Notes: a model not told the origin generated them from the sequence alone. Positions 33,512 through 43,040 are shown, counted from the first letter of the stretch. The stretch is DNA of 64,000 nucleotides from Micromonospora zingiberis (GCF_004331455.1 NZ_SJJR01000001.1:496001-560000), one strand, 5' to 3'. Numbers and translations: made by a program.

Positions 33512-33943
33512 TCAGTCGAAGTCGGCCGGGGTGAACTCCCGGTGCTCCACCAGGACCAGCCAGTTGCCGGAGTTGTCGCGGGCGACGGCCTCCACGCCGT
33601 ACGGGCGCTCCGCCGGTTCCTGGAGGAACTCCACTCCCTTGGCCCGCAGGTCGTCGTAGGTCTTGTGGCAGTCGTCGACGGCGAGCCCGACGGCGAACAG
33701 GCCACCCTCGTCCTGCGCCCGGCGGAACAGCTCGGCCACCTCGGGCGAGAGCGGCGGGCCGGGCAGGGTCAGGTGCACCTCCAGTTCCGGCTGGCTGGGA
33801 TGGCCGACCGTGCACCACCGGTAGGAGCCGTCACCGATGGTGATGTCGGTACGTTCGACGAAGCCGAGCACGTCGACGTAGAACGCCTTGGCGGCATCGA
33901 TGTCCTTGACGAATACGCTGGTCAGCGAGACGTTGGTAATCAT
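33512..33943 (-). CDS. VOC-family (glyoxalase/bleomycin-resistance-like) protein
   Basis: A 143-residue protein with two beta-alpha-beta-beta-beta modules (VSLTSVFVKDIDAAKAFYVDVLGF and FAVGLAVDDCHKTYDDLRAKGVEF) and a C-terminal NSGNWLVLVEH strand, typical of VOC enzymes. Possible metal ligands are Glu in ELEVHL and Glu in VLVEH. The substrate is unknown. The gene lies just downstream of an AraC-type regulator in the same direction, a frequent pairing. Confidence 0.88.
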   Translation of the reverse strand: MITNVSLTSVFVKDIDAAKAFYVDVLGFVERTDITIGDGSYRWCTVGHPSQPELEVHLTLPGPPLSPEVAELFRRAQDEGGLFAVGLAVDDCHKTYDDLRAKGVEFLQEPAERPYGVEAVARDNSGNWLVLVEHREFTPADFD

Positions 33944-33983
33944 GGGGCCAGGCTAGGCGACGCCGAGGCGGTGACGACTTCTC

Positions 33984-34418
33984 CTAGCTTGCGGCGTCAC
34001 CGCGCCGCTCGGCGAATCCCACCATGAACACGAAGCAGCCCGGGATGCGCGGCGCGCCGCTGCTCGCCCAGCGGCGCTGGAACTCGCTCGGTGGCTCGCC
34101 GACGAGTTCGCGGAACCGGCTGCTGAACGAGCCGAGGCTGGCGAAGCCGACCGCGTAACAGACCTCGGTCACCGTGAGGTTCGTGGCCCGCAACAGGTCC
34201 TGAGCCCGTTCGATGCGCCGCTGTGACAGGTACGCGGCGGGTGAGCACCCGTACGTGACGGTGAACAAGCGATGGAAGTGATACTTGCTGATGCCGGCGA
34301 CCGCCGCGACGGCGGTGAGTTCCAACGGCTCGGTGTAGTGGCGGTCCATGTGGTCGCGGGCCCTTCGCAGGTGAACCAGCAGGTCACCTGGGGCACGGCG
34401 GGGTGGTCGGCTCATCAC
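33984..34418 (-). CDS. AraC-family transcriptional regulator (DNA-binding domain only)
   Basis: A 144-residue protein consisting almost only of the AraC double helix-turn-helix: LTAVAAVAGISKYHFHRLFTVTYG and TVTEVCYAVGFASLGSFSSRFRELVG. No ligand-binding domain is present; the C-terminal 30 residues (PRIPGCFVFMVGF) are short. It probably regulates the VOC gene 40 bp downstream and itself. Confidence 0.9.
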   Translation of the reverse strand: MMSRPPRRAPGDLLVHLRRARDHMDRHYTEPLELTAVAAVAGISKYHFHRLFTVTYGCSPAAYLSQRRIERAQDLLRATNLTVTEVCYAVGFASLGSFSSRFRELVGEPPSEFQRRWASSGAPRIPGCFVFMVGFAERRGDAAS

Positions 34419-34577
34419 GTCGAGCCTATGTGACGGCGGAGGGGAGAATGATGCACATAGCTGTAACGAATCAGCGTGGTTGAACGCCTATTGCGGGTGT
34501 AGACAGGATCCTGATCATGGCGGGGGTGCGCGGGTTGGCTGCCGCGCGCCAGGGTCCGTGACGTGAGAGGGGGCCTG

Positions 34578-35807
34578 GTGCGGGGCGAACTGCAACGCAT
34601 CGTCGATGCCGTCGCCGCCCACGCCGGCCGTCCCGCCCTGATCGAGGACCGACGTCAGCGGGTCGTCGTGTACAGCGAGCAGACCGGCCTGACCGACGAG
34701 GTCCGCCGGGCCTCGATCCTGCGCCGGCAGAACGCCCCCGAGGTCGTCGCCTGGCTGCGCGATCTCGGCATCGTCGACGCCCGGGGGCCGGTACGCACCC
34801 CCGCCCGACCCGAGTTGGGACTGCTGCCCCGCCTGTGCGTGCCGGTACGCCACCACGAACTGCTCCTCGGCTACGTGTGGTTCATCGACCCCGACGCCAC
34901 CATGACCGACGTCGACCTGACGGCGACCGGGCTGCTCAAGGAACTCTCGCTGGCCCTGTACCGGGAGAACCTGCTCGGCGAACTGGCCGCGCAGAGCGAG
35001 ACCGAGGCGGCCCGTACGCTGCTCGCCGACAGCCCGGACACCCGCGACCAGGCGGCCCGGGCCCTGCTGGAGGCGGGGATGATCGCCGCCGACGGCCCCC
35101 GGGCGGCGCTGGTCGCCCGGCTCGTCTCACCCGCGCACCGGCAACCCGACGAACTGGCCCGTATCGCGCTGGAGCAGTCGCTGGTGGCCGCCCGCCGCCG
35201 GGCCGGCATCCGGGAGGCCCTGCACCTGGTCCGGCACGACCACGGGGTGCTGCTGTTGCCCGCCGAACCGGCCGCCGGTCGGCCCGCCCCGGAGGCCGCC
35301 GCCCGCCAACTCGACGAGGACCTGCAACACGTCACCCGCAGCCTCGGCTCGGTGGAACGCACCGTGGTCGGCGTCGGCCAGGCGCGACCGAGGTTGGCCG
35401 ACGCGGTCGAGTCGTACGTCGAGGCCCTGCACGCGGCGCGGGTCGGTGCGCAACTGCCGGCGCTGGGCCGGGTGGTCTTCTGGTCCGGCCTGGGCAGCTA
35501 CCGGGTGCTGGCCCGCCTCGGCGACCAGCAGCTCACGGTGGCCGACGTGCATTCGGGGCTGGCCCGGCTACTGGCCACCCCGGGCAGCCAGGTGCTGTTG
35601 ACGACACTGGAACGGTATCTGGACCAGGCCGGCAACGCCCACGCCACCGCCGCCCGGCTGCGGCTGCACCGCACCACGCTCTACTACCGACTGCAACGCA
35701 TCGAGGAACTCGCCGGCACCGACCTCAAGGACGGCGACGAGCGGCTCTGCCTGCACCTGGGACTCAAACTGGCCCGGTTGACCGGGCAGCATCGACCCGA
35801 GGAGTGA
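34578..35807 (+). CDS. PucR/CdaR-type transcriptional regulator
   Basis: A 409-residue regulator. The N-terminal 130 residues form a sensor part; the central region (about 150-300) is GGDEF-like in the CdaR sense; the C terminus has the PucR helix-turn-helix LERYLDQAGNAHATAARLRLHRTTLYYRLQRIEEL. This family often activates neighbouring catabolic operons in response to a metabolite. It lies 53 bp before the ABC operon and in the same direction, so regulation of that operon is likely. The GTG at 34578 follows GAGAGGGGG; a GTG five codons earlier is the alternative. Confidence 0.87.
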   Translation: MRGELQRIVDAVAAHAGRPALIEDRRQRVVVYSEQTGLTDEVRRASILRRQNAPEVVAWLRDLGIVDARGPVRTPARPELGLLPRLCVPVRHHELLLGYVWFIDPDATMTDVDLTATGLLKELSLALYRENLLGELAAQSETEAARTLLADSPDTRDQAARALLEAGMIAADGPRAALVARLVSPAHRQPDELARIALEQSLVAARRRAGIREALHLVRHDHGVLLLPAEPAAGRPAPEAAARQLDEDLQHVTRSLGSVERTVVGVGQARPRLADAVESYVEALHAARVGAQLPALGRVVFWSGLGSYRVLARLGDQQLTVADVHSGLARLLATPGSQVLLTTLERYLDQAGNAHATAARLRLHRTTLYYRLQRIEELAGTDLKDGDERLCLHLGLKLARLTGQHRPEE

Positions 35808-35860
35808 GGCGGCTGCGACACACGTAGCAACCCGGCTCGGAGATCTTCGACAGGTGCCCG

Positions 35861-36769
35861 ATGACCGGTGGCGAGCCGATCCATAGGTTCGGCGCAGCGT
35901 GCGTGGTGCGCCGGTTGTGGACAGGGGGTGGCGCGGTGGTCGGGCGGTGGCTCGGGCGCTACGTCGTGCCCGCCCTCTTCGCGGCACTGTTCGTCGCCCC
36001 ACTGTGGTTCATGCTCGTCGGATCGCTGCGCCCGACCGGCGCCCCACCGCCACGCACCCTGGAGCTGTGGCCGGCCGAACCCACCACGGCCGCGTACACA
36101 CGGCTGCCGGAACTGGTGCCGCTGCTGCGTTACCTGGCGAACTCGGCGCTGGTGGTCGCGCTGGCCGTCCCGGTGACCGTGCTGGTGGCCTCGCTTACCG
36201 GTTTCGGGCTGCGGCTGCTGTCCGGCGCCGCGCGACGCCGGGCACTGCTCGGGCTGCTGGTCGTGCTGCTGGTGCCGGTCACCGCCGTGTGGGCCACCCG
36301 GTTCGAGGTGTTCCGGCTGGCCGGAGCCGTCGACACCTACCTGCCGCTGCTGGCACCGGCGGCGCTGGCCGTCAGCCCGTTCCTGGTGCTGCTGTACGCG
36401 TGGAGCTTCGGCGGCGTACCGGACAGCCAGTTGCAGGCCGCCCGGCTGGAGGGCGCCGGCTGGTTGACCATCTGGCGGCGGCTGGCGCTGCCCCAGGTGA
36501 AACCGGCGACGCTCGCGGTGGCGGTGCTCGCCTTCACCTTCCACTGGTCCAACTTCATCGACCCGCTGCTGTACCTGACCAGCGGGGACCGCTACACCTG
36601 GCCGCTGGGCCTGCGGTTCCTGCTGCTGCTCAACCCGACGGACTGGCCGCTGTTGATGGCCGGCAGCGTGATCGCCACCGCGCCGTGCGTACTGGTGTTT
36701 CTGTTCGCCCAGCGGATCCTGCTGGCCGACGATCCGCTGGCGGCGCTTCGCTCGAAAGGACGCCGATGA
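35861..36769 (+). CDS. Carbohydrate ABC transporter permease (MalG-type)
   Basis: A 302-residue inner-membrane protein with six membrane helices. The EAA loop, which contacts the ATPase, reads QAARLEGAGWLTIWRRLALPQVKP. It is the first gene of a four-gene importer operon (permease, binding protein, ATPase, permease) in which each stop overlaps the next start. The ATG at 35861 is used; the true start may be the GTG at 35939 just before the first helix. Confidence 0.9.
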   Translation: MTGGEPIHRFGAACVVRRLWTGGGAVVGRWLGRYVVPALFAALFVAPLWFMLVGSLRPTGAPPPRTLELWPAEPTTAAYTRLPELVPLLRYLANSALVVALAVPVTVLVASLTGFGLRLLSGAARRRALLGLLVVLLVPVTAVWATRFEVFRLAGAVDTYLPLLAPAALAVSPFLVLLYAWSFGGVPDSQLQAARLEGAGWLTIWRRLALPQVKPATLAVAVLAFTFHWSNFIDPLLYLTSGDRYTWPLGLRFLLLLNPTDWPLLMAGSVIATAPCVLVFLFAQRILLADDPLAALRSKGRR

Positions 36770-38052
36770 CCCCGCCCTGGCGGCGCGCGTGCGCCACCCT
36801 GCTCACCGTGCTGCTGGTCGGCGCCGGATGCACGTCTGGTGACCGGGCGGCCGACCGCGCCGGCATCACCGTGGTGTTGTTCGGCGACGCGGAGGAGATC
36901 GCCGGCTACCGGGAACTGGTGGCCGGCTTCACCGCGACCAATCCGGACCTGCCGGTCACCCTGTCCCCGGTGGCCACCCAGGACGAACTGATGGCCCGGC
37001 TGACCACCTCGTTCGCCGGGGGCCGACCGCCGGACGTGTTCCTGCTGAACTACCGCCGCTACGGGCAGTTCGCCGCGCAGGGGGCGATCGAGCCGGTGCA
37101 GTCGTACCTGGACACCAGCGAGGCGATCCGGGAGAGCGACTTCAGTCCGCGGGCGCTGGACGCGTTCCGGTTCGACGGTCTGGAGTTGACCTGCCTGCCG
37201 CAGAACCTGTCCTCACTGGTGGTCTACTACAACGCCGACCTGTTCCGCGCCGCCGGTGTGCCCGTACCGACGCCGGGCTGGACCTGGGACGACTTCCTCG
37301 CCACGGCGAAGGCGTTGACCCGCGACGGCCGGTACGGCCTCGGCGTCGAGCCGTCCATTCCCCGGCTCGCCCCGTTCGTCTGGTCCAACGGGGGTGAGCT
37401 GGTCGACGACGAGCAACGGCCCAGCCGGCTGACCCTGCGCGACGACCCGGCCGCCCGGGCGGCCGTGGACTGGTTCGTCGACCTGCAACTGCGCCACGGT
37501 GTGGTGCCGCCGGACGCGCAGGAACAGAGCGAGTCCAGCGAGGCCCGGTTCCTGCGCGGCACGCTCGGCATGTACCTCAACAGTCGGGTCGCCGTGCCCA
37601 CCCTGCGCACCATCACCGACTTCGGCTGGGACGTCGCGCCGCTGCCGGTGGCGCCGGGCGGGGTGCCGGCGTCGATCCTGCACAGCGACGCGTACTGCAT
37701 GAGCGCCGGGCTGGCGGACCACCGGCCGGCGTGGCGGTTCATCGAGTACGCGATGGGCGAGGCCGGGCAGCGCACCCTCGCCGAGTCCGGCCGTACCGTG
37801 CCGTCCCGCCTGGAGGTGGCGAACTCCCCCGCCTTCCTCGATCCGGCCAAGCCACCCCGTTCCTCACAGGTCTTCCTCGACGCCGAGCCGCACCTGCGGG
37901 CCACCCCGCGCACCGGCAGTTGGTCGCGGGTGGAGAAGGAGGGGAACAGTCTGCTGGCGGAGGTCTTCTACGGCCGGGTCGACCGGGAAGAAGGGCTGCG
38001 CCAACTGGAGGAACGGGTCCGTCCACTGTTCGCCCTGACGGTGGGCAAGTGA
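36766..38052 (+). CDS. Extracellular sugar-binding lipoprotein
   Basis: A 428-residue family-1 solute-binding protein. The lipobox is LLVGAGC (lipidated Cys near residue 23). The mature domain has family features: ITVVLFGDAEEIAGYRELVAGF, GGRPPDVFLLNYRRYGQFA, VVYYNADLFRAAGVPVPTPGWTWDDF. It delivers its sugar to the permease pair encoded on both sides. The ATG overlaps the permease stop by 4 bp. The ligand is unknown; the operon is probably under the PucR-type regulator upstream. Confidence 0.92.
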   Translation: MTPPWRRACATLLTVLLVGAGCTSGDRAADRAGITVVLFGDAEEIAGYRELVAGFTATNPDLPVTLSPVATQDELMARLTTSFAGGRPPDVFLLNYRRYGQFAAQGAIEPVQSYLDTSEAIRESDFSPRALDAFRFDGLELTCLPQNLSSLVVYYNADLFRAAGVPVPTPGWTWDDFLATAKALTRDGRYGLGVEPSIPRLAPFVWSNGGELVDDEQRPSRLTLRDDPAARAAVDWFVDLQLRHGVVPPDAQEQSESSEARFLRGTLGMYLNSRVAVPTLRTITDFGWDVAPLPVAPGGVPASILHSDAYCMSAGLADHRPAWRFIEYAMGEAGQRTLAESGRTVPSRLEVANSPAFLDPAKPPRSSQVFLDAEPHLRATPRTGSWSRVEKEGNSLLAEVFYGRVDREEGLRQLEERVRPLFALTVGK

Positions 38053-39047
38053 AGGGTGTCATCCGGCTGGCGGCGCTGACCCGGTCGTACGGGACGACCA
38101 CCGCCGTCGACGGCGTGGACCTGGAGGTCCGGGCCGGCGAGCTGATCACCCTGGTCGGGCCGTCCGGGTCGGGCAAGTCGACCATCCTGCGGCTGATCGC
38201 CGGGCTGGACCGGCCGGACAGTGGCCGGATCCTGGTCGACGACGTCGACGTCGCCCGGATGCCGGCACACCGGCGCGCGGTGGCGATGGTCTTCCAGGAC
38301 TACGCGCTGTTTCCGCACCTCACCGTGCTGGGCAACCTCACCTTCGGGCTCCGGGTACGCAAGGTGCGGCGGGCCGAGGCGGACCAGCGGGCCCGCATCG
38401 CCGCGCAACGGCTCGGCATCGGCGACCTGCTGGACCGCTACCCCGACCAGATGTCCGGCGGGCAACGCCAGCGGGTGGCGCTGGCCCGGGCGCTGCTGCG
38501 CGACCCGAGCGTCTACCTGCTCGACGAACCGCTGGCCAGCCTGGACGCGCCGCTGCGCTTCGCCACCCGCGCCGACCTGCTCGCCCTGCACCGGGAACTG
38601 CGTACCACCACCATCCACGTCACCCACGACCAGCACGAGGCGATGACCCTCGGCGACCGGGTGGTGGTGCTGGCCGCCGGGCAGATCCGTCAGGTCGGCC
38701 CACCCCAGCAGGTGTACGACGCCCCCGCCGACACGTTCGTCGCCGGGTTCCTCGGCAGTCCACCGATGAACCTGGTTCCCGGCGGCGGGGTGCTCGGCGG
38801 CGACGCCACGCTGACCCTCGGCGTACGGCCGGAGGACCTGACGCTCGACGACGCCGGGCGCATCGCCGCGACCGTCGAGGCGGTGGAGGCGCTGGGCAGC
38901 GAGGCGATCCTGCTGACCCGCTGCCCGGACGGCACCCGGCTCACCGTCCGCACCGGACCCCGCCCCGGCGTCGGCCCCGGCGACGAGGTGCGGCTGCGCG
39001 CCGACCGGCTGCACCGGTTCGACGCGGCCACCGGACGGCGCCGGTGA
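38049..39047 (+). CDS. Sugar ABC transporter ATP-binding protein (MsiK/UgpC-type)
   Basis: A 332-residue ATPase. Walker A is GPSGSGKST, the signature motif MSGGQRQRVALARAL, Walker B VYLLDEPLASLD, and the H-loop HVTHDQHEA. A C-terminal MOP/TOBE-type domain (about 235-330, with VRPEDLTL) is typical of carbohydrate importers. It starts at a GTG overlapping the binding-protein stop. Because the second ABC operon in the window has no ATPase, this protein or a genomic MsiK could serve both. Confidence 0.93.
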   Translation: MKGVIRLAALTRSYGTTTAVDGVDLEVRAGELITLVGPSGSGKSTILRLIAGLDRPDSGRILVDDVDVARMPAHRRAVAMVFQDYALFPHLTVLGNLTFGLRVRKVRRAEADQRARIAAQRLGIGDLLDRYPDQMSGGQRQRVALARALLRDPSVYLLDEPLASLDAPLRFATRADLLALHRELRTTTIHVTHDQHEAMTLGDRVVVLAAGQIRQVGPPQQVYDAPADTFVAGFLGSPPMNLVPGGGVLGGDATLTLGVRPEDLTLDDAGRIAATVEAVEALGSEAILLTRCPDGTRLTVRTGPRPGVGPGDEVRLRADRLHRFDAATGRRR

Positions 39048-39919
39048 CCCGCCCCCGGCCGGCGCTGACCGGCTGGGCGTTCCTCGCCCCGTACGCCATC
39101 GCGGTGGCCCTGCTCGTCGCGGTGCCGGCGCTGCTCAACGTGGGGTACGCGTTCACCGACCACACCGGACTGACCCGGGACCCGCAGTTCGTCGGCCTGG
39201 CCAACGTACGGCGGATGCTCGACGACCGGTTCCTGCTCGACAGCCTCCAGGCGTCACTGTTCCACGTGTCGCTCGCCGTGCCGGTGCGCTTCGTCGCCGC
39301 CGTGGGGCTCGGCCTGCTGCTCGCCGCCCCACGCCCCGGCGGCCGCTGGTTCCGCACCGCCGTCTACCTGCCCACCGTCATTCCGGACGTGGCCCTGGCG
39401 GTGCTGTTCCTGTGGGTACTCAACCCGCTGTACGGGCCGTTGAACCAACTCCTCGGGCTGTTCGGGCACGCCGGGTACAACTGGCTCGCCGACCCGACCA
39501 CCGCCCGGATCGGCGTGGTGTTGATGCTCGCGTTCCCGATCGGCGAGGGGTTCGTGGTGGTGCTGGCCGCCCGCCGGCTGCTGGACGGCCGGCTGTACGA
39601 GGCAGCGGCGTTGGAGGGCTGCGGCCCGTTCGGGCAGCTGCGTCGGCTCACCCTGCCGCTGCTCGCGCCGGTGCTGGTGCTGCTGGCGGTGCGGGACATC
39701 ATCCTCACCCTCCAGGTCAACTTCGTACCGGCGTACGTGCTGACCGACGGCCGGCCGGCCAACGCCACCCTCTACCTGCCGGTCTACATCTTCGACCAGG
39801 TCTTCGAGTTCTCCGGCTTCGCGTACGGCTCGCTGGTCACCATCCTGCTGATGCTGATCACTGCCGTGATCATCACCGGGCTGCTGCTCCTGGTCCGGCG
39901 CTGGCGGGTGCTGCGATGA
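39044..39919 (+). CDS. Carbohydrate ABC transporter permease (MalF-type)
   Basis: A 291-residue inner-membrane protein with six helices; the EAA loop reads YEAAALEGCGPFGQLRRLTLP. The GTG start overlaps the ATPase stop by 4 bp. It forms the heterodimeric channel with the permease encoded first in the operon. The C-terminal MalF-type helix segment ends RRWRVLR at the stop, which overlaps a small lipoprotein gene. Confidence 0.92.
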   Translation: MTRPRPALTGWAFLAPYAIAVALLVAVPALLNVGYAFTDHTGLTRDPQFVGLANVRRMLDDRFLLDSLQASLFHVSLAVPVRFVAAVGLGLLLAAPRPGGRWFRTAVYLPTVIPDVALAVLFLWVLNPLYGPLNQLLGLFGHAGYNWLADPTTARIGVVLMLAFPIGEGFVVVLAARRLLDGRLYEAAALEGCGPFGQLRRLTLPLLAPVLVLLAVRDIILTLQVNFVPAYVLTDGRPANATLYLPVYIFDQVFEFSGFAYGSLVTILLMLITAVIITGLLLLVRRWRVLR

Positions 39920-39941
39920 GCTGGCATCCTGCTGCGATGAG
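39910..39941 (+). repeat. Duplicated start-codon context
   Basis: GCTGCGATGAG occurs at 39910-39920 and at 39931-39941. Both copies contain an ATG in the lipoprotein frame, and only the first overlaps the upstream stop. Confidence 0.8.
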
Positions 39942-40404
39942 GTTCCGGGTCCTGGCCGCCACCGTTGTCGTGCTCCCGCTGTTGGCCGCCTGCGGTGGTG
40001 GCACGCCGGCACCGGCCGGCGCCGGACGCGACCTGCTGGCGAACCTGCCCAGCTGCGACCGGGTGCCGATGGACGACGAACCGGAGGTCGCCGCCGACGT
40101 GCCGGGTCTGGTCCTGCCCGAGGGCGCCCGGGTCACCAGCGTGGTCGAGCAGGGCGTACTGACCAGTGTGGCGGCCACCATCCGGATGTCCCCGTTGGAC
40201 GTACGCGCCCACTACGAGCAGCGCACCGACATCGACCTGCTCCGCGTCGAGGACGAGATCTTCGAGACCGAGGTGCTGGCCCGAACCCAGGACCGGCGGA
40301 TGTACCTGCGGGCCGGGGCGCTGTGCGCCGACGGCACCACGCTGACGGTGATGGTGGGACCCGACTCCGAGGACGCCGGCCTACCCGAGTTCCGTAGCGG
40401 CTGA
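39916..40404 (+). CDS. Small lipoprotein at the end of the ABC operon
   Basis: A 162-residue lipoprotein of unknown function. The signal is RFRVLAATVVVLPLLAAC, with the Cys as lipidation site. The mature part (about 130 residues) is alpha/beta with two further Cys (SCDRVP and GALCADG). Two starts are possible, ATG 39916 overlapping the permease stop and ATG 39937, because an 11-base sequence (GCTGCGATGAG) is repeated 21 bp apart in frame. Tight coupling to the operon suggests a role with the importer, but this family has no known function to me. Confidence 0.75.
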   Translation: MSWHPAAMRFRVLAATVVVLPLLAACGGGTPAPAGAGRDLLANLPSCDRVPMDDEPEVAADVPGLVLPEGARVTSVVEQGVLTSVAATIRMSPLDVRAHYEQRTDIDLLRVEDEIFETEVLARTQDRRMYLRAGALCADGTTLTVMVGPDSEDAGLPEFRSG

Positions 40405-40526
40405 GATGCCTCGACACCTGTCCTAACCGGACGGCGCGTTTCCCGACAGATGCTCGGTGACGTTCACCGATGCGCACTCTAGCGTGCGCACACAGGACCG
40501 TTCACGTCCGGATCAGGAGAGACGCA

Positions 40527-42914
40527 ATGATATTCACCCTCGCGAGACGTCATCGCGGGCTGGCGGCGACGGCGGTGCTCGGGCTGCTCGCCACGGTCGC
40601 GTTGGCCGCGTCGTCCAGCCCACCACCGACCGCACCGTCGCTGGCCACCAACCTGCCCACCGGCCCGATGGAACTGCCCGACGAGTGGATGACCGCCCAG
40701 CGGATGAGCGACGGCAGCACCGACCTGTCGGTGGCCAAGTACGTCAACGCCCGCGGCGCGGCCAACCAGCTGGCTGCCCGTACCCGTAGCGTCTACCGGC
40801 CGCTGGCCGAGCGGAACTGGTCCTTCTTCGGGCCGCACAACATCGGTGGCCGGGTCGTCGACATCGCGGTGGACCCGCAGGTACCGGACCAGGTGTTCAT
40901 CGCCGCCGCCTCCGGTGGCGTGTGGAAGTCCAGCGACGCCGGCGCCACCTTCACCCCGGCCTGGCCGGACGGTTGGGGTCAGGCCATCGGTGCGGTCGCC
41001 ATGACCAGTGACGGCGTCCTGTTCGCCGGCACCGGTGAGGCGCAGCCCGGCGGTGGTTCCATCACCTTCGGCGGCGACGGCGTCTACCGCTCCACCGACC
41101 GGGGTGCCAGCTGGCACCGGGTCGGGCTGGCCGACAGCCACGCCATCGGACGTTTCGCGATCGACCCGAGCAACGAGGACCGGATCTTCGCGGCGGCCAG
41201 CGGCAACCTGTTCGTTCCCGGCGGCGAGCGCGGCGTCTACCTCACCGAGGACGGCGGTGACAGCTGGCAGCAGGTCCTCGCCCCGCCGAACGACACCACC
41301 GGCGCCACCGAGGTACTGATCGACCCGAGCAACCCCGACCGGGTGTACGCCGCGATGTGGGACCACCTGCGCGAGCCCCACCAGCGCACCTACGGTGGCC
41401 CCGGTTCCAGCCTCTGGCGTTCCGACGACGGCGGCCAGAACTGGCAGCGGATGACCACCGGCCTGCCCACCGACGCCGACCAGGGCCGCTGGGGACTCGC
41501 TCTGGCCCCCAACAACCCGCAGCGACTGTACGCGTACGTCGGCACCGCCCTCGGGCCGTTCCGGGCGTTCTACCGCTCCGACGACGGCGGCGACACCTGG
41601 ACGCAGCAGCCGATCAGCGCCAACCAGGCGTCGCAGTCGACGTTCAGCTGGTGGTTCGGCAAGATCTTCGTCGATCCGGGCAACGCCAACCACCTGTTCC
41701 TGATGGGCGTGAACCTGATGCGCTCCACCAACGGCGCGCAGAGCTTCTCCTCCGTCGGCGGGGTACACGCCGACCAGCACTCGATGCGCTGGGACCCGAA
41801 GGTGCCGGGCCGGGTCTACCTCGGCAACGACGGCGGCTTCTACCGCTCGCAGAACAACGGCGCGAGCGGCTGGGTGAAGTCCACCGACGAGCGGTACACG
41901 CAGTTCTACACCGTCGACGTGGCGCAGACCGACCCGAGCCTGAAGGTCGGCGGCACCCAGGACAACGGCTGCAACCGTGGCTATAACGGCCCCGGCGGCC
42001 CCTGGAACGCCATCGGCTGCGGTGACGGCCTGCAGACCCTGATCCACCCGGAGAACCCGAACATCGTCTTCGGGTGCAGCCAGTACGGCGCCTGCTACCG
42101 GTCGGAGACCGCCGGTGGCACGCCACGGCAGAACATCGGGACCGGCCAGACCACCTCGCAGCGGCGCAACTGGCTGACCCCGTTGCAGTTCGACCCGAAC
42201 GACCCGAACGTCATGTACTACGCCGGCAACATCGTGAACCGGTCGACGGACAACGGTCGTACCTGGACGGCGATCAGCCCCGACCTGACCGGCGGTGGCC
42301 CGAACGACCCGTCCGGCTACCCGTGGGGCACGATCACCACGATCGCCGCCGCGCCCACCGACGGCAACACGCTCTACGTGGGCACCGACGACGGCAAGCT
42401 CTGGTGGACGCGCGACCTCGGCGGGAGCTGGCACGAGGTCGACCCGGCGCAACTGCCCGGCACCTGGGTCACCCGGGTCGCGGTGAACCCGAACGACGCC
42501 AACATCGCGTACGCCACGTTCTCCGGCTTCCGCTCGGGCAGCGACCGGGCGCACGTGATGATGACCCGCGACGGCGGGCACACCTGGACCGACATCGGTC
42601 GGGGTCTGCCCGACGCGCCGGTCAACTCGGTGATCCCGACCGCCGACGGGTTGCTGCTGGTCGGCACCGACGTCGGTGTGTTCCTGTCTGGCTGGAACGG
42701 CGGCGAGTGGGCCGCGCTCGGCGCGGACCTGCCGCAGGCGGCAGTGATGTACCTGCGTTACCACGAGCCGTCGCGGCAGCTCACCGCCGCCACGTTCGGT
42801 CGGGGCATCTACGACCTGACGGTCCCGCGTTGCCCGGCGGCGTCCACCCGGCTGCCGCTGAAGGACCCGGGGGTCGGCCTGGTGGGCACGCTGTCGTCCT
42901 GCCGCGCCGGCTAA
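40527..42914 (+). CDS. Secreted BNR/sialidase-repeat beta-propeller protein
   Basis: A 795-residue protein with a Sec-type signal (GLAATAVLGLLATVALAA). The rest is built from BNR repeats of the SxDxGxTW kind (WKSSDAGATF, YRSTDRGASW, YLTEDGGDSW, WRSDDGGQNW, YRSDDGGDTW, NRSTDNGRTW, MMTRDGGHTW). Such propellers occur in sialidases, GH74 xyloglucanases and photosynthesis factors; I see no safe catalytic assignment. The ATG at 40527 is preceded by AGGAGA at a good distance. It stands alone, 122 bp after the ABC operon, and may bind or cut a polysaccharide. Confidence 0.85.
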   Translation: MIFTLARRHRGLAATAVLGLLATVALAASSSPPPTAPSLATNLPTGPMELPDEWMTAQRMSDGSTDLSVAKYVNARGAANQLAARTRSVYRPLAERNWSFFGPHNIGGRVVDIAVDPQVPDQVFIAAASGGVWKSSDAGATFTPAWPDGWGQAIGAVAMTSDGVLFAGTGEAQPGGGSITFGGDGVYRSTDRGASWHRVGLADSHAIGRFAIDPSNEDRIFAAASGNLFVPGGERGVYLTEDGGDSWQQVLAPPNDTTGATEVLIDPSNPDRVYAAMWDHLREPHQRTYGGPGSSLWRSDDGGQNWQRMTTGLPTDADQGRWGLALAPNNPQRLYAYVGTALGPFRAFYRSDDGGDTWTQQPISANQASQSTFSWWFGKIFVDPGNANHLFLMGVNLMRSTNGAQSFSSVGGVHADQHSMRWDPKVPGRVYLGNDGGFYRSQNNGASGWVKSTDERYTQFYTVDVAQTDPSLKVGGTQDNGCNRGYNGPGGPWNAIGCGDGLQTLIHPENPNIVFGCSQYGACYRSETAGGTPRQNIGTGQTTSQRRNWLTPLQFDPNDPNVMYYAGNIVNRSTDNGRTWTAISPDLTGGGPNDPSGYPWGTITTIAAAPTDGNTLYVGTDDGKLWWTRDLGGSWHEVDPAQLPGTWVTRVAVNPNDANIAYATFSGFRSGSDRAHVMMTRDGGHTWTDIGRGLPDAPVNSVIPTADGLLLVGTDVGVFLSGWNGGEWAALGADLPQAAVMYLRYHEPSRQLTAATFGRGIYDLTVPRCPAASTRLPLKDPGVGLVGTLSSCRAG

Positions 42915-42994
42915 CCCCGTCGAAGTCCCCGATTGCCGACGCGGAGGCCCCCAAGCGGCGGTCAGGGACTTGGACACACCGGCCCGAACCAGAA

Positions 42995-43034
42995 CCGGAG
43001 GCCACCTCACCCGTCCGGGTGAGGTGGCCTCCGG
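42995..43034 (+). terminator. Perfect 18-bp hairpin after the BNR gene
   Basis: CCGGAGGCCACCTCACCC, loop GTCC, then its exact complement. It begins 80 bp after the stop codon. A stem of this length with no mismatch is a strong terminator or transcript-end stabiliser even without a T-run. Confidence 0.8.
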
Positions 43035-43040
43035 CCTGCG

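Noticed and set aside
33427..33705. 93-residue N-terminal extension of the maleylpyruvate isomerase-like protein
   Set aside because: It overlaps the VOC gene in another frame; conserved sequence starts at MRVFD.
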